Part shown: piece after piece, positions 1-4,872 of the stretch
Numbering within the stretch: position 1 is the stretch's first letter
How the letters are laid out: every line of letters begins with the position of its first letter
NCBI GenBank assembly: GCA_026391935.1
Contig: JAPLDC010000004.1
Span: 1-9,677, forward strand
Direction of reading: 5' to 3'
Length of the DNA: 9,677 nucleotides
From: Bacteroidota bacterium
GTDB lineage: Bacteria > Bacteroidota > Bacteroidia > 2-12-FULL-35-15
The notes under the pieces: model-generated
What the model was told of the DNA's origin: nothing
Database searches by the model: none
The model's input: the letters and a program-made list of their open reading frames with translations, nothing else
Position numbers and translations under genes: made by a program

Positions 1-1
1 T

Positions 2-42
2 AAGAGTTGGATTTTAGAAAATGTTCTAAAATCCACTCTTTT
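2..42 (+). terminator. Hairpin, probable terminator of an upstream transcript
   Basis: Bases 2-19 and 24-40 are inverted repeats. The inner 11 bp (GGATTTTAGAA with TTCTAAAATCC) pair perfectly around the 4-nt loop AATG. A single bulged T then separates an outer 6-bp stem (AAGAGT with ACTCTT). The right arm runs into a four-T stretch (39-42), a weak U-tail. The stem is AT-rich, but long enough to act as an intrinsic terminator, possibly in both directions. What lies upstream is outside the window, so which transcript it ends is unknown. It could also be a processing hairpin. Confidence 0.5.
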
Positions 43-64
43 AAAACGATCATGCTTTCATTAA

Positions 65-136
<72 letters not shown>

Positions 137-137
137 C

Positions 138-168
138 TTGATGAGAGAGTTGATTAGGCTTAGGTTTT
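138..168 (+). promoter_or_regulatory. Possible Bacteroidota-type promoter for tuf
   Basis: Primary sigma factors of Bacteroidota recognise a -33 TTG and a -7 TAnnTTTG about 20 bases apart. Here TTG at 138-140 is followed 20 bases later by TAGGTTTT at 161-168, which fits except at the last position. It would give a leader of about 50 nt before the tuf ATG. The site begins directly after tRNA-Thr, so tuf may instead be co-transcribed with the tRNA and cut out by tRNA processing. The match is short in AT-rich DNA, hence the low confidence. Confidence 0.25.
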
Positions 169-226
169 TTGAATCAGAATTAATAAATAAACAAATAATA
201 AAACAACAATTTAATAATAAATATCA

Positions 227-1296
227 ATGGCTAAAGAAAAATTCGACCGATCCAAACCACACGTAAACATCGGAACTATCGGTCACGTTGACCACGGTAA
301 AACTACCTTAACCGCAGCAATCACTGTTGTATTAGCTGAAAAAGGTTTATCTGAAGTAAGAGATTTCTCTTCTATTGATAATGCACCTGAAGAAAAAGAA
401 CGTGGTATCACGATCAATACTTCTCACGTAGAATATACTACAGCTAATCGCCATTATGCTCACGTTGACTGTCCGGGTCACGCGGATTATGTTAAGAACA
501 TGGTTACAGGTGCTGCCCAAATGGACGGTGCTATCCTTGTTGTTGCTGCTACTGATGGTCCTATGCCTCAAACTCGTGAACACATTCTTTTAGCTCGCCA
601 GGTTGGTGTTCCTAAGATTGTTGTTTTTATGAATAAAGTGGATATGGTTGACGATCCTGAGTTGTTAGAACTTGTTGAAATGGAAATTCGTGAGTTATTG
701 TCTTTCTATCAATTTGATGGTGACAATACTCCTATCATTCAAGGTTCTGCTTTAGGTGGTTTGAATAAAGATCCTAAATGGATGCCGAAAATCATGGAAT
801 TGATGGATGCTGTTGATAATTTTATTCCAATTCCTGTTCGTGAAACTGATAAAGCTTTCTTAATGCCAGTTGAAGATGTATTTACGATCACTGGTCGTGG
901 TACTGTTGCAACAGGTAAAATTGAAACTGGTGTTATCAATTCAGGTGATGAGGTTGAGATTATTGGTATGCAAAACGAAAAATTGAAATCAGTTATTACT
1001 GGTGTTGAAATGTTCCGTAAGATCCTTGATAGAGGTGAAGCAGGTGATAACGTTGGTCTTTTGTTACGTGGTATCGATAAAAAAATAAATATCGTCCTCA
1101 ATTCTATTTACGTACTACTGACGTAACTGGAGAAATTGAATTACCAACAGGACGCGACATGGTTATGCCTGGTGATAACGTTACAATTACCGTTAAATTA
1201 ATTGTTCCGGTTGCTATGGATAAAGGTCTTCGTTTCGCTATCCGTGAAGGTGGTAGAACCGTTGGTGCTGGTCAGGTAACTGAGATCATTAAGTAA
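227..1296 (+). pseudogene. tuf: Elongation factor Tu with internal deletion and frameshift
   Basis: EF-Tu is the GTPase that delivers aminoacyl-tRNA to the ribosome. The GTPase domain is intact: P-loop GHVDHGKT (residues 19-26), effector Thr62, DCPGH (81-85), NKVD (136-139) and SAL (174-176). Domain 2 follows and reads normally to RGIDK (281-285). The frame then runs off into unrelated residues and stops at 1124-1126. The genuine C-terminus resumes in another frame at base 1084, starting NKYRPQFYLRTTDV and running 70 codons to ...GQVTEIIK and TAA at 1294-1296. Compared with E. coli EF-Tu from memory, about 40 residues between these parts are absent (end of domain 2, linker, start of domain 3). 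This is a net loss of about 118 nt, centred on a seven-A run at 1079-1085. Both flanks are otherwise well conserved, so the lesion is either very recent or a sequencing/assembly error. As written it cannot encode a working EF-Tu. The start ATG is in an A-rich context without a Shine-Dalgarno core. Confidence 0.9.
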
Positions 1297-1327
1297 TAAA
1301 TAATACATAATTAGTATAGACAGTAGG

Positions 1328-1359
1328 TAGTGGAAAACACTGCCTGCTGTTTTCTACTA
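1328..1359 (+). other. 12-bp hairpin in the tuf 3' region
   Basis: TAGTGGAAAACA (1328-1339) pairs with TGTTTTCTACTA (1348-1359) over 12 positions with one G-T wobble, enclosing an 8-base loop. No T-run follows directly, so it looks more like a 3'-end stabilising or processing hairpin than a complete terminator. It lies 31 bases after the tuf stop codon. Confidence 0.5.
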
Positions 1360-1371
1360 ATAATGGGTGGT

Positions 1372-1398
1372 ACTCAAAAGTGTTTTTTTTTGAGTTTT
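1372..1398 (+). terminator. Weak terminator-like hairpin between tuf and tRNA-Trp
   Basis: ACTCAAAA (1372-1379) pairs with TTTTGAGT (1388-1395) over 8 bp around an 8-base loop, with a short T tail at 1395-1398. A run of nine T residues lies at 1383-1391 across the loop and right arm. It could end some tuf transcripts before tRNA-Trp and secE. The AT-rich stem and short tail make it weak, and read-through or a separate downstream promoter is possible. Confidence 0.35.
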
Positions 1399-1423
1399 GG
1401 ATATCACATTTTGGAGTAAATAA

Positions 1424-1494
1424 ACAGGTGTGGTGCAAGGGTAGCATACGGGTCTCCAAAACCTTTGATTGGAGTTCGAATCTCTCCACCTGTG
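1424..1494 (+). tRNA. tRNA-Trp, anticodon CCA
   Basis: The acceptor ACAGGTG (1424-1430) pairs perfectly with CACCTGT (1487-1493), and G1494 is the discriminator. The D stem is GTGC/GCAT (1433-1436, 1444-1447) with one wobble. The anticodon loop CTCCAAA (1454-1460) carries CCA at 1456-1458, reading UGG. The T loop is the canonical TTCGAAT (1475-1481). Two stem-end positions do not pair: C1449 with T1465 at the top of the anticodon stem, and T1470 with C1486 at the base of the T stem. The 3' CCA is not encoded. Its place between tuf and secE is typical for Bacteroidota. Confidence 0.95.
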
Positions 1495-1531
1495 CTGAAT
1501 TAAGTTAAAAGGTAGAAGGCTTAGCCCCAAA

Positions 1532-1546
1532 CTTGAAACTTTAAAC
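1532..1546 (+). repeat. CTTTAAAC-type motif before secE
   Basis: Two adjacent 7-base units, CTTGAAA and CTTTAAA, are followed by C. The motif ends 9 bases before the secE ATG, with an A-rich gap between. The same unit stands at nearly the same distance before rplK and rpoC, which suggests a shared role in translation start or mRNA structure rather than chance. The role is inferred only. Confidence 0.45.
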
Positions 1547-1555
1547 AAAAAAATT

Positions 1556-1747
1556 ATGAGCAAATTCAAAACATATATTGATGAAACAGCGAATGAGCTT
1601 TTTCATAAAGTAAGTTGGCCATCGTGGAGCGAATTACAGAGCAGTGCAATTTTAGTTGCAATTGCTTCAATAATTATCGCATTGATCGTATTTGCAATGG
1701 ATTTTACTTTCAACAAAGGAATGGAAGCTATTTACCATTTATTTTAA
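1556..1747 (+). CDS. secE: Preprotein translocase subunit SecE
   Basis: SecE is the small essential subunit that clamps SecY in the inner-membrane protein-export channel. The product has 63 residues, the short single-span form usual outside Enterobacteria. An amphipathic N-terminal stretch carries the conserved region NELFHKVSWPSWSEL (residues 13-27), matching the family's pattern of K-V-x-W-P before the membrane segment. One hydrophobic helix follows (about residues 30-50, AILVAIASIIIALIVFAMDF). The ATG follows an A-rich stretch without a Shine-Dalgarno core. nusG begins 21 bases downstream, so the two are almost certainly co-transcribed, as in most bacteria. Confidence 0.95.
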   Translation: MSKFKTYIDETANELFHKVSWPSWSELQSSAILVAIASIIIALIVFAMDFTFNKGMEAIYHLF

Positions 1748-1768
1748 TAAAAATATAGAGTTAAAGAA

Positions 1769-2335
1769 ATGAGCGAGCAAACAAAAACCGACACCGTTAA
1801 AAAATGGTATGTGGTAAGAGCTATCAGTGGTCAGGAGAAAAAAGTGAAGCAGTACATTGAATTGGAAATTAATCGTTTGGGATTAAGCAATTTTGTTTCT
1901 CAGATATTAATTCCTACAGAAAAAATTTATCAGATCCGTAACGGAAAGAAGGTTAGTAAAGAGCGTCCTTTTTATGGTGGATATATTTTAGTTGAAGCAG
2001 CATTAGTTGGTGAGGTAGCTCACGTAATAAAAAACATTACAGGTGTTATTGGGTTTTTAGGTGAAACTAAAGGTGGAGCACCAGTTCCAATGCGATTAAC
2101 AGAGGTAAACCGAATATTAGGAACCGTGGATGATCTTGCAGAAACAGATGCACAATTAAACATTCCTTTTATTGTTGGCGAAACCGTAAAAGTAATCAAT
2201 GGCCCATTCAATGGTTTTACTGGAACTGTTGAACGTGTAATTGAAGATAAGAAAAAATTAGAGGTAATGGTGAAGATCTTTGGAAGAAAAACGCCTTTAG
2301 AATTAGGTTACCTTGAAGTAGAAAAAGAAAATTAA
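1769..2335 (+). CDS. nusG: Transcription termination/antitermination factor NusG
   Basis: NusG binds the clamp of RNA polymerase, affects pausing and termination, and can bridge polymerase to ribosomal protein S10. The 188-residue length fits the family (E. coli 181). The N-terminal NGN domain starts at KKWYVVRAISGQEKKV (residues 11-26) and includes RPFYGGYILVEA (66-77). The C-terminal KOW domain is clear: GETVKVINGPFNGFTGTV (137-154), followed by a typical beta-strand region ending ELGYLEVEKEN. There is no large insertion between the domains. It follows secE closely. The 182-base gap to rplK carries a structured leader, so the L11 operon has its own control point. Confidence 0.97.
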   Translation: MSEQTKTDTVKKWYVVRAISGQEKKVKQYIELEINRLGLSNFVSQILIPTEKIYQIRNGKKVSKERPFYGGYILVEAALVGEVAHVIKNITGVIGFLGETKGGAPVPMRLTEVNRILGTVDDLAETDAQLNIPFIVGETVKVINGPFNGFTGTVERVIEDKKKLEVMVKIFGRKTPLELGYLEVEKEN

Positions 2336-2352
2336 TAAAGACGTGATATTAA

Positions 2353-2398
2353 TATTCAAAAAAAGCCTGGCTTCCACCGGCTCGTGACAGTTTGAATA
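2353..2398 (+). promoter_or_regulatory. Structured leader hairpin before rplK, candidate r-protein binding site
   Basis: An outer stem TATTCAAA (2353-2360) pairs with TTTGAATA (2391-2398). Inside it, after an asymmetric internal loop (3 bases left, 8 right), a second stem forms. A2364-T2382 and G2365-C2381 pair, C2366 is bulged, and CTGG (2367-2370) pairs with CCGG (2377-2380, one wobble) around the six-base loop CTTCCA. A near copy of the inner hairpin, with the same bulge and loop, lies before rplJ. In E. coli, protein L1 represses this operon by binding the rplK leader, and its RNA targets have helices separated by an asymmetric loop. L1 (or L10) is therefore a reasonable candidate ligand, by inference. 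Confidence 0.55.
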
Positions 2399-2469
2399 GG
2401 TTGATCAAAAATTAGAATAAATAAACAATACCGTTTAAAGCAGAAAAAAAGTTTAAATATTTTGAAAAA

Positions 2470-2506
2470 CTTTAAACTTTAAACTTTTAGACTTTAAACT
2501 TTAAAC
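2470..2506 (+). repeat. Tandem heptamer repeat (CTTTAAA) before rplK
   Basis: There are five consecutive units: CTTTAAA at 2470-2476 and 2477-2483, a degenerate CTTTTAGA at 2484-2491, then CTTTAAA at 2492-2498 and 2499-2505, closing with C2506. The array ends 11 bases before the rplK ATG. The unit contains the palindrome TTTAAA. Related single or short arrays precede secE and rpoC. It is too short and too AT-rich to be a CRISPR array. Confidence 0.8.
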
Positions 2507-2517
2507 TAAAAAAAGAA

Positions 2518-2961
2518 ATGGCAAAAGAAGTAAGTGCTTTAATTAAGCTACAAATAAAAGGAGGAGCAGCAAATCCTTCACCTCCAATCGGACCAGCATT
2601 AGGTGCAAAAGGTGTGAACATTATGGAGTTCTGTAAACAGTTTAATGCTAGAACTCAAGATAGAGCAGGGAAAGTAACTCCTGTTATCATCACTGTTTAT
2701 AATGATAAATCATTTGAATTTATTCTTAAACATACACCTGTTGCAGTTTCTTTGTTGGAAATAACAAAAGTAAAAGCAGGTTCAAAAGAATCAAACCGAT
2801 TAAAAGTTGGTAACGTTTCATGGGATCAAATTCGCACTGTTGCTGAAGGTAAAATGCCGGATATGAATTGTTTCACAATCGAATCAGCGATGAGTATGGT
2901 TGCAGGAACAGCTCGTAGTCTTGGATTGACCATCACAGGTGAGTCTCCGCTTAAAAAGTAG
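2518..2961 (+). CDS. rplK: 50S ribosomal protein L11
   Basis: L11 binds the GTPase-associated centre of 23S rRNA at the base of the stalk and helps elongation-factor function. The 147 residues fit the family (E. coli 142). The N-terminal domain has the Pro-rich linker PSPPIGPALG (residues 20-29) and KGVNIMEFCKQFNA (31-44). The C-terminal rRNA-binding domain (about 72-141) includes KVGNVSWDQI (96-105) and GTARSLGL (130-137). A short Lys-ending tail follows (GESPLKK). The gene heads a ribosomal-protein cluster with a long structured leader, and rplA follows after 60 bases. The spacer to rplA shows only a weak TGATG/CATCA pairing. Confidence 0.98.
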   Translation: MAKEVSALIKLQIKGGAANPSPPIGPALGAKGVNIMEFCKQFNARTQDRAGKVTPVIITVYNDKSFEFILKHTPVAVSLLEITKVKAGSKESNRLKVGNVSWDQIRTVAEGKMPDMNCFTIESAMSMVAGTARSLGLTITGESPLKK

Positions 2962-3021
2962 TAAGTTTAACTGATGGAGTCCGAATAAAGTAAGACGTTT
3001 GCACATCATAATTTAAAATAA

Positions 3022-3717
3022 ATGACAAAAATCTCAAAAAACAGAAAGCTTGCGCTTTCTAAATATGACGCTACAAAGTCATATTCTTTAGCAGAAGCTG
3101 CTAAGATCGTAAAAGAAATCACAACAGTAAAATTCGATGCTTCAATCGATATCAGCGTTCGTTTAGGTGTTGATCCTCGTAAAGCAAATCAAATGGTTCG
3201 CGGGTCAGTTTCATTGCCTCATGGTTCCGGAAAAACAATGCGTGTTCTTGCAATTGTTACTCCAGATAAAGAAGCAGAAGCAAAAGCTGCAGGTGCTGAT
3301 TTCGTTGGTTTGGATGAATACATCGAAAAGATCAAAGGAGGTTGGACAGATGTTGACGTGATAATCACTATGCCTTCAGTTATGGGTAAAGTTGGTGCTT
3401 TGGGTCGCGTATTAGGACCTCGTGGATTAATGCCTAACCCTAAAACAGGAACTGTGACCATGGATATTGGTAAAGCAGTTACTGAATCAAAAAATGGAAA
3501 AATAGATTTTAAAGTTGATAAAGCCGGGATCGTTCAAGCTTTAGTTGCTAAAGCATCTTTTGATAGCAACAAAATTGTAGATAACGCAAATGAATTGTTA
3601 CAAACAATAATGAAATTAAAGCCTTCATCAGCAAAAGGACAGTATGTTAGAAGTATTTATTTGAGCTCAACAATGAGTCCGAGTATTGAGATCGACACAA
3701 AATTCTTAGGGCAATAA
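3022..3717 (+). CDS. rplA: 50S ribosomal protein L1
   Basis: L1 forms the mobile L1 stalk that helps E-site tRNA leave the ribosome. In many bacteria it also represses translation of its own rplK-rplA mRNA. The length of 231 residues is standard. Domain I is built from both ends of the chain and domain II lies between (about 69-159). The family signature is seen at 114-142 (IITMPSVMGKVGALGRVLGP followed by RGLMPNP). The C-terminal GQYVRSIYLSSTMSPSIEID (206-225) is the conserved RNA-binding return strand. The ATG is A-rich upstream with no Shine-Dalgarno core. Of the proteins encoded here, L1 is the likeliest ligand of the rplK leader hairpin. Confidence 0.98.
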   Translation: MTKISKNRKLALSKYDATKSYSLAEAAKIVKEITTVKFDASIDISVRLGVDPRKANQMVRGSVSLPHGSGKTMRVLAIVTPDKEAEAKAAGADFVGLDEYIEKIKGGWTDVDVIITMPSVMGKVGALGRVLGPRGLMPNPKTGTVTMDIGKAVTESKNGKIDFKVDKAGIVQALVAKASFDSNKIVDNANELLQTIMKLKPSSAKGQYVRSIYLSSTMSPSIEIDTKFLGQ

Positions 3718-3734
3718 TTTTAAAACAAATCATC

Positions 3735-3761
3735 ATCTGCCTTGGCTTCCACTAAGCAGAT
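3735..3761 (+). promoter_or_regulatory. Leader hairpin before rplJ, related to the rplK leader
   Basis: ATCTG (3735-3739) pairs with CAGAT (3757-3761), C3740 is bulged, and CTTGG (3741-3745) pairs with CTAAG (3752-3756, one wobble) around the six-base loop CTTCCA (3746-3751). The 9-mer GGCTTCCAC, the loop position and the bulged C are the same as in the rplK leader, while the stems differ in sequence but still pair. It ends 14 bases before the rplJ start codon, so a bound protein could block translation. In other bacteria L10, as a complex with L12, represses the rplJL mRNA here. This hairpin is simpler than the kink-turn leader described for E. coli. Confidence 0.6.
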
Positions 3762-3775
3762 AAAATTAAATAAAA

Positions 3776-4273
3776 ATGAAAAAAGAAGATAAAACAAAAG
3801 TAATCGATGCATTAGTAGAAAAACTAAATGCAAATAACAAAATCTACTTAGCTGATTGTTCTTCTTTGACTGTAGAAAAAGTTAACCAATTCAGAAAATC
3901 TTGTTTCGAGAAAAATGTTTCGGTAACTGTTGTGAAAAACTCATTGCTTAAAAAAGCATTGGAAAGAGCAGAAGATAGCCGTCTTACTGGATTAATTCCT
4001 GTATTAAAAGGTGCAACTGCTTTAATGTTCACACAAGTTGGAAATGCTCCTGCAAAATTAATTCAGGAGTTCAGAAGAAAAAACGATAAGCCTATTTTAA
4101 AAGGTGCATTCGTTGAAGAGAACATCTACATTGGCGACAATGAACTTGAAACTCTTGCTAACATTAAAAGCAAGAACGAGCTTATCGCAGATGTGGTTGC
4201 ATTGCTTCAATCTCCAGCTAAACGAGTTATCGGCGCTTTGCAGGCAAATGCAGAGAAAAAAGATGCAGCTTAA
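3776..4273 (+). CDS. rplJ: 50S ribosomal protein L10
   Basis: L10 anchors the L12 dimers to 23S rRNA and so forms the base of the ribosomal stalk. The length is 165 residues, equal to E. coli L10. The N-terminal RNA-binding domain includes TVVKNSLLKKAL (51-62), and FTQVGNAPAKLIQEF (85-99) is a typical central region. The C-terminal helix (about 134-160, ELIADVVALLQSPAKRVIGALQ) is where L12 dimers attach. Its length suggests two dimers as in E. coli, but this cannot be proved from sequence alone. rplL follows after a 67-base AT-rich spacer in which I see no strong structure. Confidence 0.98.
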   Translation: MKKEDKTKVIDALVEKLNANNKIYLADCSSLTVEKVNQFRKSCFEKNVSVTVVKNSLLKKALERAEDSRLTGLIPVLKGATALMFTQVGNAPAKLIQEFRRKNDKPILKGAFVEENIYIGDNELETLANIKSKNELIADVVALLQSPAKRVIGALQANAEKKDAA

Positions 4274-4340
4274 TTGGCATACAGTTTAAAGAAAGAAAAG
4301 TTAAAAATTTAATTAGTAACAAATTTAAAAATCAAATACA

Positions 4341-4712
4341 ATGGCAGACGTAAAAGCAATTGCTGAACAGTTAGTAAATTTAACTGTTAAAGAAGTGCAA
4401 GAATTATCAACAATACTTAAAGATGAGTATGGAATCGAACCAGCAGCAGCAGCAGTAGTTGTAGCAGCAGGTGGAGCAGGCGGAGACGCAGCAGCAGCTA
4501 AAACATCTTTTGATGATATTTTAGTTGAAGCAGGTGCAGCTAAATTAGGTGTTGTTAAAATCGTAAAAGATTTAACAGGATTAGGTTTGAAAGAATCTAA
4601 AGATCTTGTTGATGGCGCACCAAAACCACTTAAAGAAGGTGTTTCTAAAGAAGAAGCAGAATCATTGAAAAAACAATTAGAAGAAGCAGGAGCAAAAGTT
4701 GAGATTAAATAA
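4341..4712 (+). CDS. rplL: 50S ribosomal protein L7/L12
   Basis: L7/L12 is the multi-copy stalk protein that recruits translation factors and stimulates their GTPase activity. The 123 residues match the family. The N-terminal dimerisation helices (1-33) are followed by an Ala/Gly-rich flexible hinge (about 34-53) and the globular C-terminal domain (54-123). The factor-binding surface is VVKIVKDLTGLGLKESKDLV (71-90). The hinge is encoded by repeated GCA codons (4440-4500), giving a local CAG-rich run. It ends normally in KVEIK. A strong hairpin lies downstream before rpoB, which fits the need for far more L12 than polymerase. Confidence 0.98.
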   Translation: MADVKAIAEQLVNLTVKEVQELSTILKDEYGIEPAAAAVVVAAGGAGGDAAAAKTSFDDILVEAGAAKLGVVKIVKDLTGLGLKESKDLVDGAPKPLKEGVSKEEAESLKKQLEEAGAKVEIK

Positions 4713-4744
4713 GCTGTTTCTAATACACAATTTATAGTCATCAT

Positions 4745-4777
4745 CCTCAGTTTTCAAGCATGTCTTGAAGACTGGGG
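4745..4777 (+). promoter_or_regulatory. 14-bp hairpin between rplL and rpoB
   Basis: Bases 4745-4758 pair with 4764-4777 over 14 positions, including two G-T wobbles, around loop CATGT. No T-run follows at once; the next T-rich stretch is about 20 bases on. In E. coli the same spacer contains a partial terminator and an RNase III cleavage site that separate rplL output from rpoBC output. This hairpin sits at the equivalent place and is a good candidate for a processing or attenuation site. Confidence 0.6.
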
Positions 4778-4872
4778 CAATTGACTTTAAAGTGTTTAGT
4801 TGTTTTTATCTTATTAACCTCGTTTGCCAAATGATTCATTAATTGTGAAAGCAGACTTAATACTTAAGCACC

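Noticed and set aside
1289..1569. Reverse-strand frames across the tuf 3' region and tRNA-Trp
   Set aside because: They overlap a clear tRNA gene and two hairpins, and the translations are low-complexity with no recognisable domain.
2455..2466. Possible -7 promoter element before rplK
   Set aside because: TATTTTG is one base short of TAnnTTTG and has no well-placed TTG upstream; in such AT-rich DNA this is not enough.
2470..2506. CRISPR-like or attachment-site repeat before rplK
   Set aside because: The units are 7 bases with no spacers, no cas genes or integrase are nearby, and the array sits in a core operon leader.
3742..3759. Similarity of the rplJ leader to the L11/L10-binding region of 23S rRNA (TTGGCTT ... 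AAGCAG)
   Set aside because: The words match the rRNA as I recall it, but in rRNA GGCT pairs with AGCC, while in the leader TTGG pairs with CTAA. The structures differ, so mimicry is not supported.
4325..4744. Long reverse-strand open frame opposite rplL (139 codons)
   Set aside because: It is the mirror of the Ala-rich rplL coding sequence, resembles no family I know, and rplL is certain. The same holds for reverse-strand frames opposite tuf, rplA and rpoB.
4784..4793. Palindrome ACTTTAAAGT downstream of the rplL-rpoB hairpin
   Set aside because: It is a short AT palindrome with no loop; likely chance in an AT-rich spacer, and too far from the rpoB start to match the spaced CTTTAAAC motif.
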